Positions 18,219 through 27,603 of a DNA stretch of 64,000 nucleotides are shown here, piece by piece (within the stretch, counting starts at the first letter, position 1; every line of letters begins with the position of its first letter). Position numbers and translations under genes: made by a program. Where the stretch lies: assembly GCF_021390245.1 (NCBI RefSeq), contig NZ_JAJUXH010000003.1, positions 558,001-622,000 on the forward strand, in the 5' to 3' direction. The DNA comes from Dyadobacter sp. CY323 (GTDB lineage: Bacteria > Bacteroidota > Bacteroidia > Cytophagales > Spirosomataceae). The notes beneath the pieces are model-generated. The model saw nothing but the letters and a program-made list of their open reading frames with translations, searched no databases and was not told the origin of the DNA.

Positions 18219-19322
18219 ATGTGGCTAGAAAAGCTCCGTCTTACCTACTTTAAAAGTTATGACGAGAAAGCCTTTACATTCGGGGAACACGTAAATTGTT
18301 TGGTTGGGGAGAATGGAAGTGGCAAAACGAATTTACTCGATGCCATATACTTCCTGACACTTACCAAAAGTGCCTTTCACAATCAGGATGCCCTCGGTAT
18401 TCGCCATTCACAGGACTTTTTTGTTCTTGACGGGGTTTTCAAAGACGCTGTCAGAAATACGCAGATCACCTGCAGTTTCCAGCGCGGGCAGCGTAAGGTT
18501 TTCATGGCTGACAAAAAGAATTACGAAAAGCTCAGCGATCACATCGGCCTTTTTCCATTGGTGCTTATCGCCCCGGACGACACCGACGTGATCCGTGAGG
18601 GAAGCGAGGAGCGGAGACGATTTTTTGATGGTGTATTGTCCCAGGCCACACCCGGTTACCTCAGCGATTTTTTACATTATAATAAAATCCTGAATCAGCG
18701 AAACGGGTTACTAAAACTGTTTGCCGAACGAAATTACCTGGACGAAGATCTCCTGGAAACCTATAATGAGCCGCTGATCATTCTTTCTCAGAGAATTTAT
18801 GCGCACCGGGCTTCATTCATGGACCGGTTTGTCCCATTATTCAATAAGTACTACGATTTTCTCAGCAGCGGGTACGAAATCGTGGATGTGATTTATGAAA
18901 GCGAAGTTGCCAGCGAGGACTTTCCGACTGAATTCAGGAAAAACCGCAGCCGCGACCTGCACGCCCAGCGGACAGGAAAGGGAGTTCATAAAGATGAATA
19001 TGTATTTGAGATCGATGGGGTTACCTTAAAAAAGTTCGGCTCCCAGGGGCAACAAAAGTCATTTCTGATCGCATTAAAGCTTGCTCAGTTCGATTTATTG
19101 AAACAAGAAAAGGGAAAAACGCCGATCCTGTTGCTGGATGACATATTCGATAAACTCGACGACCGCCGCATTCAGAAACTCATTGAATTAATCGATACCG
19201 GCTTCCTCGGCCAGGTTTTCATCACCGACGCCCGCCCCGAACGCTCCCAGAAAATACTGGAACACGTAAAAGCAGATGTAAGGTTTTTTGAGATTGAGAA
19301 AGTATTGACCGCAAAAGACTAG
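18219..19322 (+). CDS. recF: DNA replication and repair protein RecF
   Basis: SMC/ABC-type ATPase that helps load RecA at gapped DNA together with RecO and RecR. 367 residues, normal length. Walker A is GENGSGKTN near residue 31. The ABC signature region is KKFGSQGQQKSFLIALKLAQ and Walker B is PILLLDDIFDKLD. It starts MWLEKLRLTYFKSYDE, typical of the family. It is not next to dnaA/dnaN here, which is common in this phylum. Confidence 0.96.
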   Translation: MWLEKLRLTYFKSYDEKAFTFGEHVNCLVGENGSGKTNLLDAIYFLTLTKSAFHNQDALGIRHSQDFFVLDGVFKDAVRNTQITCSFQRGQRKVFMADKKNYEKLSDHIGLFPLVLIAPDDTDVIREGSEERRRFFDGVLSQATPGYLSDFLHYNKILNQRNGLLKLFAERNYLDEDLLETYNEPLIILSQRIYAHRASFMDRFVPLFNKYYDFLSSGYEIVDVIYESEVASEDFPTEFRKNRSRDLHAQRTGKGVHKDEYVFEIDGVTLKKFGSQGQQKSFLIALKLAQFDLLKQEKGKTPILLLDDIFDKLDDRRIQKLIELIDTGFLGQVFITDARPERSQKILEHVKADVRFFEIEKVLTAKD

Positions 19323-19353
19323 CTCTGCATTCTTGCGTCAATTATGTTTAAGA

Positions 19354-19628
19354 TCAGGACCCCACAGAGTCCATTTTATTTTGTAAGACACGCTTTACTT
19401 CTTTTTCGACGTCGTTGCTGGAAATCAATTGACCTGTTTCTGCCTGAAGTAAAGACTGGTTGAGCATTTTGAGGAATTCAGTGGAATTTGCATCTATGTC
19501 TGTTTCCATATTTGCTGTTCCATGAACGAACGAATAGAAGACAACAAGTCTTCCATGCGGTTTTCATCCACTTCATTGACAAGTCGGATAACTTCTGTTT
19601 TTAAGTCTCGATTAGACATAGATAGCAT
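19354..19628 (-). pseudogene. Frameshifted antitoxin-like gene (no toxin partner)
   Basis: Two overlapping minus-strand frames, 19494-19628 (44 aa; internal start at 19619) and 19354-19509 (51 aa), read as one protein if the frame shifts by -1 near base 19500. The first gives LKTEVIRLVNEVDENRMEDLLSS-type helices ending in Trp. The second continues EFLKMLNQSLLQAETGQL then ISSNDVEKEVKRVL. That order (helical N-terminus, W, then a helix with E-x-G and S/T-x-x-E/D-V) is the layout of the small Bacteroidota antitoxins paired with ParE/RelE toxins. Downstream lies only the convergent recF stop, so the toxin is missing. It is likely a decayed relic. Alternatives are a real frameshift signal, a sequencing error, or two true mini-proteins. 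Confidence 0.55.
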
Positions 19629-19668
19629 TGTTTTTATTTCGACACTAAAATAAATTTACACAATTACG

Positions 19669-19706
19669 AACAACAAAGCCAGACCTTCCAGCCTGGCTTT
19701 GTTGTT
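19669..19706 (-). terminator. Hairpin terminator after manC
   Basis: AACAACAAAGCCAG and CTGGCTTTGTTGTT form a perfect 14-bp stem with a 10-base loop, 7 bp past the manC stop. The T-rich arm is part of the stem and no long T-run follows, so termination efficiency is uncertain. Confidence 0.65.
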
Positions 19707-19713
19707 AATGTTT

Positions 19714-20781
19714 CTAAACATACTTCGGATTCAGCGACTTGGCTTCCGCCACAAATTCTTTCACTTTTTGCTCTTCATCTTTTTTACAGATCATCAACAC
19801 TCCGTCATATTCAGCCACGATGTATCCGTCGAGCCCGCTGATTACCACCAGTTTATCTTTTGGCGTTTTGATGATGGAATTCGTCGTGTTATAAAGAAGC
19901 AGATTTCCGTCCGTTACATTCTGATTATCATCTTTTTCCGAAACTTCGTAAAGCGATTTCCAGGTTCCGAGATCCGACCAACCAAAATTACTCAACACAA
20001 CGTGTACATTGTCAGCCTTTTCCATGATCGCATTATCTATTGAAATGCTCCCACAATGCTGATAGGCTCTCTGCACAAAGTGATCTTCCGTTTCCAGGTA
20101 GTAATGCGGGTTGCCTCCGCCAAAAATCTCCGCCAGGTCGGGTTGGAATTCAACCAATGCCTTTTTAAAAGCATTGATGTTCCAGACGAAAATACCTGCA
20201 TTCCACACAAAATCACCACTATCCAAAAATTGCAATGCTAATTCAAGATGAGGCTTTTCTGTGAACGACTTAACCTTCTTAACGGTCATTTTGTCCGGCA
20301 AATATTGAATATAGCCATAACCCGTGTCAGGGCGCGTGGGTTGTATCCCGAGCGTAACCAGAATATCCTCGTTACGGGTTGCACCCAACGCTACCCGGAT
20401 CGTATCCTTAAAAACTTCTTCCTTTAAAATAATATGGTCCGCCGGAGCTACCACAACATTCGCGGCAGGGTTTTTGGCGGCGATTTTGTAGCATGCATAA
20501 GCAATGCAAGGTGCTGTGTTTCTACGGTTTGGTTCAAGCAGGATCTGATCGTCGGTAAGAGCAGGGATTTGTTCTTTAACCAGCTCTTTATATTCCTGGC
20601 TTGTGACGATGTAAATATTTTCAATTGGGCAAACGCCATCAAATCGTTCGACAGTCTGTTGCAAAAGTGTCTTGCCCGTACCAAGCACATCGTGAAACTG
20701 TTTTGGGAAATCTGTTCTGCTAAAAGGCCAGAACCTGGTTCCCACTCCACCGGCCATGATAATTACATACGTATCCTGCAT
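19714..20781 (-). CDS. manC: Mannose-1-phosphate guanylyltransferase
   Basis: Makes GDP-mannose from GTP and mannose-1-phosphate, precursor of mannose, fucose and rhamnose-type units in surface glycans. 355 residues, the short monofunctional form without the C-terminal phosphomannose isomerase domain. Marks are the N-terminal nucleotide-binding signature MAGGVGTRFWPFSR with FPKQF, LLEPNRRNTAPCIAYAC, VVAPADHII, FTEKP, and WNAGIFVWN. The stop is followed by a strong stem-loop. Confidence 0.95.
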   Translation of the reverse strand: MQDTYVIIMAGGVGTRFWPFSRTDFPKQFHDVLGTGKTLLQQTVERFDGVCPIENIYIVTSQEYKELVKEQIPALTDDQILLEPNRRNTAPCIAYACYKIAAKNPAANVVVAPADHIILKEEVFKDTIRVALGATRNEDILVTLGIQPTRPDTGYGYIQYLPDKMTVKKVKSFTEKPHLELALQFLDSGDFVWNAGIFVWNINAFKKALVEFQPDLAEIFGGGNPHYYLETEDHFVQRAYQHCGSISIDNAIMEKADNVHVVLSNFGWSDLGTWKSLYEVSEKDDNQNVTDGNLLLYNTTNSIIKTPKDKLVVISGLDGYIVAEYDGVLMICKKDEEQKVKEFVAEAKSLNPKYV

Positions 20782-20819
20782 TATGAAAGGTATTTGTTAT
20801 AGACGTTTGGAAAACGCTC

Positions 20820-20827
20820 CAAAACTA
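20820..20827 (-). promoter_or_regulatory. Candidate -7 box for manC
   Basis: Read on the minus strand this is TAGTTTTG, a TANNTTTG match about 40 bp before the manC ATG. No clear -33 element is seen. The rest of the 282 bp spacer up to the TonB receptor is AT-rich with no supported gene. Confidence 0.35.
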
Positions 20828-21063
20828 ACGATAAACTGCCAGTATGATAAATTTTGTAACCTTAAACGTTCAGAATTTCGGCCTTTTAGCCTGAATAAAA
20901 TAAAAAGAGCAGGCTTTGAGGCTTTTCAGTGGAGGGATTTGGTATTTTTAAAATGCATGATATTTTTTAAAAATAACTTTAAAATATCAAGATTAAATTG
21001 CATTATTAACATTAATATATCCCTGCCGTTTCCCGACTTATTCTATCCAAACCCACTATCCAT

Positions 21064-24000
21064 ATGAAAGGTAACTCTACAATTATAAGAATCGCTCAGC
21101 TGGGAATCGTCGCGATGCTGAGCTTCCATGCAGCTGCACAAACCACCATTCAGGGGAAAGTATCGGAATCGGTTACCAAAGAACTACTGGCCGGCGTCAG
21201 TATTCAGGTTAAAGGAAAGGTAACCGGCACGATTACAGATACAAAAGGTCGTTTTAACCTTACCACAACTTCGAATCCGCCATTTGTGCTCGTTGTTTCT
21301 TCAGTAGGATTTCAAACGCAGGAAATCGAAGTGAAAGGCGGCGTTTCCACGCTGGATATTACGCTTGTTGAACAGGCTGTCATGGGCAGAGAAATCGTTG
21401 TTTCGGCCTCCCGGGTAGAAGAAAGCGTACTGAAATCCCCTGTTGCGATAGAAAAATTGGACATTCGCGATATCCGGAATTCACCTTCCGCCAATTTTTA
21501 TGATGCGTTGATCAACCTGAAAGGCGTTGACATGACCACGCAGGGATTTCTTTTCAAATCCGTCAATATGCGCGGCTTTGGCAGCACGGGTAACCCGCGA
21601 ACTGTTCAAATGATCGACGGGATGGATAATCAGGCACCCGGACTTAATTTTCCATTGGATAATATCATCGGAATGTCGGAGCTGGATGTGGAAAGCGTTG
21701 AAGTATTACCAGGAGCGGCATCTGCATTATATGGCCCAAATGCCATTAACGGGCTTATTTTGATGAATAGTAAAAATCCGTTTTTGTATCAGGGATTAAG
21801 TGCGAATGTAAAGACTGGTATTATGCACGAATCGAACCGGGATAAAGCTACTACTCCTTTTGTCGACGCCACCATTCGGTATGCAAAAGCTTTTAATAAT
21901 AAAATCGCATTTAAGGCTAACCTTTCTTACATCCAGGCAAAGGACTGGGAAGCAACGAATTATGCCAACCTGAATGTGGGTGGAAATGCGGATCCAAACC
22001 GTGGCGCAGGAACAGATCTCGACTATGACGGTGTCAATGTATATGGGGATGAAATTCAGACCAACATTAATGCAGTGGCTCAAACATTGGCATCCAATGG
22101 GCTCATTTCACAGCAAACCGCCTCACTTGTTCCTAATACATTTGTGAGCCGGACCGGTTTTAAGGAAAGGGACATTGTGGATTATAATACCAAAAGCTTC
22201 AAAGCCAATGCAGCGCTGCATTACCGGATCAATGAAAAATTGGAAGCGATTGCCCAGGTCAATTACGGCTACGGAACCACCGTATATACCGGCACGGGAC
22301 GCTACTCACTCCGGGAATTCAACCTGACTCAGGCTAAGATCGAATTGCGCAGCGATAATTTCACCGTCCGCGCATACACGACTCAGGAACGTTCCGGAAA
22401 ATCCTACCTGGCCGGGTTGGCGGCAGTTTCTATGCTAAACGAATTTAAGCCTCACGCAACCTGGTTTGGCGAATATGCGGGTGCATTTGCTACCGCTCGG
22501 GCAGCTGGTGCGGACGAAACCAATGCACATTTGCTGGCAAGACAAACTGCCGACAAAGGCATCCCAACACCTGGTACTGCCGCATTTGAGCAGCTTTTGG
22601 ATAAATATAGAAATAGGCCGATCGTAGACGGCGGAGGTGGTTTTGCAGATAAGACGAACCTGTACCATGTAGAAGGGTTTTATAATTTCAAAAACCAGAT
22701 CAAATTTGTTGAACTGCTGGCAGGCGCTAATTACCGTCAATATCAGCTGAGATCAGGTGGAACGTTGTTTGCCGATAATAAAGAAGGAAGAAACGGCACC
22801 ATACCGATCAACGAGTTTGGTGCATTTATGCAAGCCGGAAAAACCATTCTTTCAAATCATCTCAAACTGACCGGGTCGATACGGTACGATAAAAACCAAA
22901 ACTTTGAGGGGCAATTTACCCCACGAATTTCTGCCGTAACATCTTTCGGCGAGCATAATATCCGGTTGTCATATCAAACCGGTTTTCGCATTCCTACCAC
23001 TCAGAATCAGTACATTGATTTGAGAACACCTTCCGGAACACTGATTGGCGGTTTACCCGAATTTGACGCCCGGTACAACTTGTCAAATGGGATTTTGAGA
23101 CAAAATCTATCCGAAGAAGCCGTTTTACAAATGGTCAATTCTGATCCATCCATTTTACAAAGTGCTACAACTTATGCAAAAGCAGCTGTTACCCAGCAGG
23201 CAACTACGGCAATAACCCAGGCGGTAACTAGCCAGGTCACGGCTGGCGTAAACCAGGCGGTGGCCGCGGGTCAAATCCCTAATGTACCCTCTGCAATCCA
23301 GGCCGCGATTACTGCCGGTGTGAATCAGGCATTGCCCGGCGTTCTTGCTGCACAATTACCCGGGATTTTAGCGACCCAGGTACCAGCGTTAATACCAAAT
23401 CTCGCAAAAGCATATGCTCTCGCAAAACTTCCGAAATACCAGCCAGCAAAGCTAAAACCGGAGCGCATTGCTTCTTATGAAGTTGGTTATAAAGGGGTTA
23501 TTGCAAAAAGGTTGTTTGTTGATGCCTACTATTATCTCAGTAAATACAAAAACTTTATCGGCGGTACTGTCATTGTTGTCCCCACCGCCGCGGCTGCGCC
23601 GGGACTTCCCATTGAATCGGGCATTGGTGTGGGTAACTTTAATGGATTTGCCAGAACCGTGAATACCCATGAAACCATTACGACCAGAGGATTCGGCATC
23701 GGTTTGAATTATGGTTTACCAAAAGGCTTTAATGTGGGCGGGAATGTTTCCAACAATGTGATCGACAATTTCAAACCCTCGCCCGAAGTTCAGTATTCGC
23801 AGTTTAATACGCCCAAATACAGATATAATGTCAATTTTGGCAAACGGATCACCAGTAGTAGTGCGTTCGGATTTAACATCGTTTTCCGGCACCAGCAATC
23901 GTTTTTATGGGAATCAAGCTTCGTTTTGCCTACTTCTACGGATGCTCCTATTTTCTCAAACACAACGGTCCCGGCAGTAAACAACCTTGATGCGCAGGTA

Positions 24001-24144
24001 AGTTTGAAAGTCAGTTCGATCAAATCGATTATCAAGCTCGGAGGTACGAACCTTTTCGGAAAGTCTTATATACAGTCGTATGCAAGCCCGAATATTGGCT
24101 CAACGTTCTATGTATCAATCACATTTGATGAATTGCTGAACTGA
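21064..24144 (+). CDS. TonB-dependent receptor with carboxypeptidase-regulatory-like N-terminal domain
   Basis: An outer-membrane active transporter of 1026 residues. A signal peptide (cleavage near AAAQ) is followed by a carboxypeptidase-regulatory-like beta domain (~residues 27-110), the plug (VNMRGFGSTGNPRTVQMIDG, VEVLPGAASALYGPNAINGLI) and a 22-strand-type barrel ending in a hydrophobic C-terminus. Around residues 700-792 there is an Ala/Gln/Val-rich low-complexity insert with repeated TAGVNQA units, which is unusual inside a barrel and probably sits in an extracellular loop. No SusD-type lipoprotein follows, so it is not a standard SusCD pair; the substrate is unknown. The stop is 7 bp from the convergent upp stop. 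Confidence 0.92.
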   Translation: MKGNSTIIRIAQLGIVAMLSFHAAAQTTIQGKVSESVTKELLAGVSIQVKGKVTGTITDTKGRFNLTTTSNPPFVLVVSSVGFQTQEIEVKGGVSTLDITLVEQAVMGREIVVSASRVEESVLKSPVAIEKLDIRDIRNSPSANFYDALINLKGVDMTTQGFLFKSVNMRGFGSTGNPRTVQMIDGMDNQAPGLNFPLDNIIGMSELDVESVEVLPGAASALYGPNAINGLILMNSKNPFLYQGLSANVKTGIMHESNRDKATTPFVDATIRYAKAFNNKIAFKANLSYIQAKDWEATNYANLNVGGNADPNRGAGTDLDYDGVNVYGDEIQTNINAVAQTLASNGLISQQTASLVPNTFVSRTGFKERDIVDYNTKSFKANAALHYRINEKLEAIAQVNYGYGTTVYTGTGRYSLREFNLTQAKIELRSDNFTVRAYTTQERSGKSYLAGLAAVSMLNEFKPHATWFGEYAGAFATARAAGADETNAHLLARQTADKGIPTPGTAAFEQLLDKYRNRPIVDGGGGFADKTNLYHVEGFYNFKNQIKFVELLAGANYRQYQLRSGGTLFADNKEGRNGTIPINEFGAFMQAGKTILSNHLKLTGSIRYDKNQNFEGQFTPRISAVTSFGEHNIRLSYQTGFRIPTTQNQYIDLRTPSGTLIGGLPEFDARYNLSNGILRQNLSEEAVLQMVNSDPSILQSATTYAKAAVTQQATTAITQAVTSQVTAGVNQAVAAGQIPNVPSAIQAAITAGVNQALPGVLAAQLPGILATQVPALIPNLAKAYALAKLPKYQPAKLKPERIASYEVGYKGVIAKRLFVDAYYYLSKYKNFIGGTVIVVPTAAAAPGLPIESGIGVGNFNGFARTVNTHETITTRGFGIGLNYGLPKGFNVGGNVSNNVIDNFKPSPEVQYSQFNTPKYRYNVNFGKRITSSSAFGFNIVFRHQQSFLWESSFVLPTSTDAPIFSNTTVPAVNNLDAQVSLKVSSIKSIIKLGGTNLFGKSYIQSYASPNIGSTFYVSITFDELLN

Positions 24145-24151
24145 TCGTCCG

Positions 24152-24796
24152 CTACTTTTCTCCGTACGCCAAATCGCCCGCGTCTCCCAGGCCGGGCACA
24201 ATGTAATATTGCTCGTTCAGTTTCTGATCAACCGCCCCTAGCCACAAACGGCAATGGGGAATGCGTTTTTGCAGGAAATCAACACCTTCCGGACTTGCAA
24301 TCACAGATGCGATGTGAGTTTGGGAAGGAATGCCAAAACGCAATAATGCATGGTACACTTTTTCCATCGATCTGCCCGTCGCGAGCATCGGGTCGATCAG
24401 GATCAGGATTTTCCCGGTGAGGTCCGGACTCGTAATGTAATCCATTTCCACCTCGAACTCTTCTTCCGCATTGATATGATGACCTCGGTATGCACCGATA
24501 AAAGCATTATCCGCTTTATCAAACATATTCAAAAACCCCTGATGTAATGGAAGTCCCGCCCGCATAATGGTTGCCAGCACGATGGGCTGAAGCAGCGACC
24601 TTGAAGCTGCCTGACCCAGTGGTGTTTCCACTTTCTCGGATCGGAATGTCAGCGATTTTGACAGTTCATAAGCCAGTAATTCGCCAATCCGCTCCAAATT
24701 CCGCCGAAATCGCATGCGGTCATTTTGACAATTTACATCTCGAAGTTCGGCCAGATAGTGATCTGCAATGGAGGGTTTTTGGGAAAGTAAAAACAT
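24152..24796 (-). CDS. upp: Uracil phosphoribosyltransferase
   Basis: Salvages uracil to UMP using PRPP. 214 residues. The PRPP-binding loop is ILIDPMLATGRSM, and the uracil-binding C-terminal motif is YIVPGLGDAGDLAYG. The central IMRAGLPLHQGF segment is also conserved. Stand-alone gene, convergent with the TonB receptor. Confidence 0.95.
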   Translation of the reverse strand: MFLLSQKPSIADHYLAELRDVNCQNDRMRFRRNLERIGELLAYELSKSLTFRSEKVETPLGQAASRSLLQPIVLATIMRAGLPLHQGFLNMFDKADNAFIGAYRGHHINAEEEFEVEMDYITSPDLTGKILILIDPMLATGRSMEKVYHALLRFGIPSQTHIASVIASPEGVDFLQKRIPHCRLWLGAVDQKLNEQYYIVPGLGDAGDLAYGEK

Positions 24797-24922
24797 CGGT
24801 CAGTCAGTTTTTTAAACTACTCGATGCAAGATAATACAAATTCATTGACGTAATTTGGAAGAGTTATTCGAAAAATTATCCGCAAAAGTTCGATTTGTGT
24901 GAATCGTAGATTTTTTTTTCCT

Positions 24923-26701
24923 ATGTATCAAGGAATTATCCGGTCTTTCAAAATCTTCATTCTAAGCCTGATAACCCTGTCATACATACATGCACAAAGC
25001 GCATTTATTCCATCTAACGACGATTACTACCACCTGATCGACCGCCTCGAAATCAAGAGAGGCAAGTTTACCGAGGGCTTTCATTTCAATGTCAAACCTT
25101 TTGAAAGAAAGGCCATTGTCGCTCTTACAGATTCCATATTAAAAGAAGGTACCATCAATCTGACCGACCGCGACTGGGAAACGATCGATTACCTGCGGGA
25201 AGATAGCTGGGAATGGACCAATGGCATGATTTCTACGGACTCAGCACAATATAACCGACTGGCGCGGCTAGGCTGGTTCAAAGCTCCTCCACCGGGCAAG
25301 AAAAGACGCTTCTTCGACCATCCCGCCGACTTGTATAGCATTCATAATAAAGACTTTGACCTTCACTTTAACTTTGTTACCACCAACTTCATAGGAAAAG
25401 ATAATAGCTACGATACCACTCGTTTTAACAATTTGTGGTTCACGGGCCGGGGCGTGGAGATCAGGGGAATGATCAATAATAAATTCGGCTTTTACACATA
25501 TGTTGCTGACAATCAAGGACATTTTCCCAGATATGTCAATGATTTCAGCACACCCAACGGAACCTCCGCGAATTTTCCTGGCGAAGGACTTACCAAGTAT
25601 ACCCCACGCAATCGTGCCGTCGATTATCTTTCGGCCCGCGGCTATGTCACCTTCCGTCCTTTGAGGAGCGTCAATATCAGGTTTGGGCATGATTACAATG
25701 TTTTTGGGAATGGCTATCGCTCGCTAATCCTTTCGGATAACAGCAGCCCTTATCTTTTTCTGAGGATTGATACCCAATTGGGAAGGTTTCATTATACCAA
25801 CCTCTGGACCAGCATGATCAACACCGGTAAAGATTCGTTCATCGAGCATTTGAGAAGGAAAAAGTTTGCTGCGATCCACCATTTAAGTGTTAATCTCACT
25901 GAAAAAATCAATATCGGTGTATTCGAAGCCGAAGTTTTTAACCGGGATTCCGTCGGGGGTGGTTATGACCTGAACTATCTGAACCCGATCATTTTTTACA
26001 GATATGTCGAATCCTACATCGGTAGCCAGGATAATGCATTATTAGGTTTTGACTTTCGCTGGCTGCTGGGGAAAAAGGCATCTATTTACAGCCAGTTTGT
26101 ACTGGATGAATTTCTTACCAGATTTCTTTTCAACGGAAGCGGCTCATGGACCAATAAATACAGCTTACAGGTCGGTGCCAAATATGTAGATGCATTTGGG
26201 ATACCAAACCTGGATTTGCAGGCTGAATACAACATGGTTCGACCGTATACCTATTCCCATAAAGATGGCGGACGGAATTACCAGCATTACGGGCAATCGC
26301 TCGCGCATCCTTTGGGCGCTAATTTTCGGGAGTATCTGGGCATTATCCGGTATAAGGTCAGTTCGAGGCTTACGGCTTACGGCACAGTTATGATGGCTGA
26401 ACAAGGAAAAGATCCTACAACGGGGCCTTATATGAACTTTGGTGGTGATATTTCGAAAAGCTACGAGGAGCGCAGCGTAAACCGGGATGGTGAACTGAAC
26501 CAGAAAATCGGTCAGGGTATCAAAGCTTCTACCTTATTTACAGACCTTCGACTCTCCTATTCGCTTGCTCATAACCTATTTCTGGACGGTCGTTACCAGA
26601 TCCGGAAAATCACCTCGCAAGATGTGAACGTCGCTACGAATTCGAATGTATTTACATTCGCAATTCGCTACAATATGGCATACCGCCAGCAAACCTTCTG
26701 A
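24923..26701 (+). CDS. Outer-membrane beta-barrel protein, RemB/Wzi-like
   Basis: About 592 residues with a signal peptide (hydrophobic stretch KIFILSLITLSYIHAQ) and alternating-hydrophobic strands through to a C-terminal Phe, typical of outer-membrane barrels. The segment FGHDYNVFGNGYRSLILSDN and the overall length resemble the capsule-assembly Wzi family and the Bacteroidota gliding protein RemB. The function is probably surface polysaccharide handling or gliding, by family analogy only. The frame opens at GTG 24899, but ATG 24923 puts the charged n-region right before the hydrophobic core and is preferred. nadC starts 14 bp downstream. Confidence 0.75.
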   Translation: MYQGIIRSFKIFILSLITLSYIHAQSAFIPSNDDYYHLIDRLEIKRGKFTEGFHFNVKPFERKAIVALTDSILKEGTINLTDRDWETIDYLREDSWEWTNGMISTDSAQYNRLARLGWFKAPPPGKKRRFFDHPADLYSIHNKDFDLHFNFVTTNFIGKDNSYDTTRFNNLWFTGRGVEIRGMINNKFGFYTYVADNQGHFPRYVNDFSTPNGTSANFPGEGLTKYTPRNRAVDYLSARGYVTFRPLRSVNIRFGHDYNVFGNGYRSLILSDNSSPYLFLRIDTQLGRFHYTNLWTSMINTGKDSFIEHLRRKKFAAIHHLSVNLTEKINIGVFEAEVFNRDSVGGGYDLNYLNPIIFYRYVESYIGSQDNALLGFDFRWLLGKKASIYSQFVLDEFLTRFLFNGSGSWTNKYSLQVGAKYVDAFGIPNLDLQAEYNMVRPYTYSHKDGGRNYQHYGQSLAHPLGANFREYLGIIRYKVSSRLTAYGTVMMAEQGKDPTTGPYMNFGGDISKSYEERSVNRDGELNQKIGQGIKASTLFTDLRLSYSLAHNLFLDGRYQIRKITSQDVNVATNSNVFTFAIRYNMAYRQQTF

Positions 26702-26715
26702 TTAATTTTAAGAAA

Positions 26716-27579
26716 ATGGAAACTAACCCACATGAAATGCGCAGTCTGATCAGGCTGGCTTTACTTGAAGACATTGGTGACGGAGATCATTCGGCCCTTT
26801 CGTGCGTACCCGAAAATGCTACCAAACGAGCGAAGCTGCTTGTAAAACAAGACGGGATTCTTGCGGGTGTTGAGGTCGCGCAAATCATCTTCGCGGAGAC
26901 TGCTTCATTTTATAATAACCCTCCTTTGAAAATTGATGTGTTACTTTTTGACGGTTCCGACGTCAAAATAGGAGACGTTGTATTTACGGTGGAAGGAAGT
27001 GCGCAGCTGATCCTGAAATCTGAAAGGCTTGTTCTCAATATCATGCAGAGAATGAGCGGGATAGCAACCTATGCGAGGCAGATGTCCGACCTGATTTCGG
27101 ACTTGCCCGTAAAGCTGCTGGATACCCGTAAAACGACGCCAAATTTCAGGCTGTTTGAAAAAATGGCGGTAAAAATTGGCGGCGCGGTGAATCACCGGAT
27201 GGGATTGTACGATATGATTATGCTGAAAGACAATCATGTTGACTATGCCGGCGGAATTGAACCCGCGATTACCAGAGCGAAGAAATACCTGGAAGAAACC
27301 GGGCGAAACCTGAAAATTGAAATTGAGACCCGCAATCTGGCTGAGGTAGAGGAAGTTTTGCGCATTGGCGGAGTGGACATTATCATGCTTGATAATTTTT
27401 CGCTGGACGATATGCGTGAGGCCGTGAAACGAATCGGCGGACGGTATGAGACCGAAGCTTCGGGAAATATTACAGAAAAAACACTGCGTGCAGTCGCTGA
27501 AACCGGCGTGGATGGCATATCCAGCGGTGCATTGACGCATCAGGCGAAAAGTTTGGATTTAAGTTTAAAAGCCTTCTAA
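26716..27579 (+). CDS. nadC: Nicotinate-nucleotide pyrophosphorylase (carboxylating)
   Basis: Converts quinolinate and PRPP to nicotinate mononucleotide in de novo NAD synthesis. 287 residues. Marks are the N-terminal ALLEDIGDGDHSALS, the substrate-binding LLDTRKTTPNFRLFEKMAV, GGAVNHRMGLYDMIMLKDNH, and EIETRNLAEVEE with IIMLDNFS. Start ATG 26716 gives a conserved beginning. nadA and nadB are not in the window. It may share a transcript with the barrel genes on either side (gaps of 14 and 24 bp). Confidence 0.96.
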   Translation: METNPHEMRSLIRLALLEDIGDGDHSALSCVPENATKRAKLLVKQDGILAGVEVAQIIFAETASFYNNPPLKIDVLLFDGSDVKIGDVVFTVEGSAQLILKSERLVLNIMQRMSGIATYARQMSDLISDLPVKLLDTRKTTPNFRLFEKMAVKIGGAVNHRMGLYDMIMLKDNHVDYAGGIEPAITRAKKYLEETGRNLKIEIETRNLAEVEEVLRIGGVDIIMLDNFSLDDMREAVKRIGGRYETEASGNITEKTLRAVAETGVDGISSGALTHQAKSLDLSLKAF

Positions 27580-27603
27580 CCTCCATTTAAATACCCGACG
27601 CGT

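Noticed and set aside
21064-24144. SusC/SusD polysaccharide utilisation locus
   Set aside because: No SusD-like lipoprotein or glycoside hydrolase follows; upp is convergent 7 bp downstream.
26941-27540. 199-codon minus-strand open frame
   Set aside because: Fully antisense to nadC, whose motifs are unmistakable; composition is His/Phe/Gln-rich and resembles no family.
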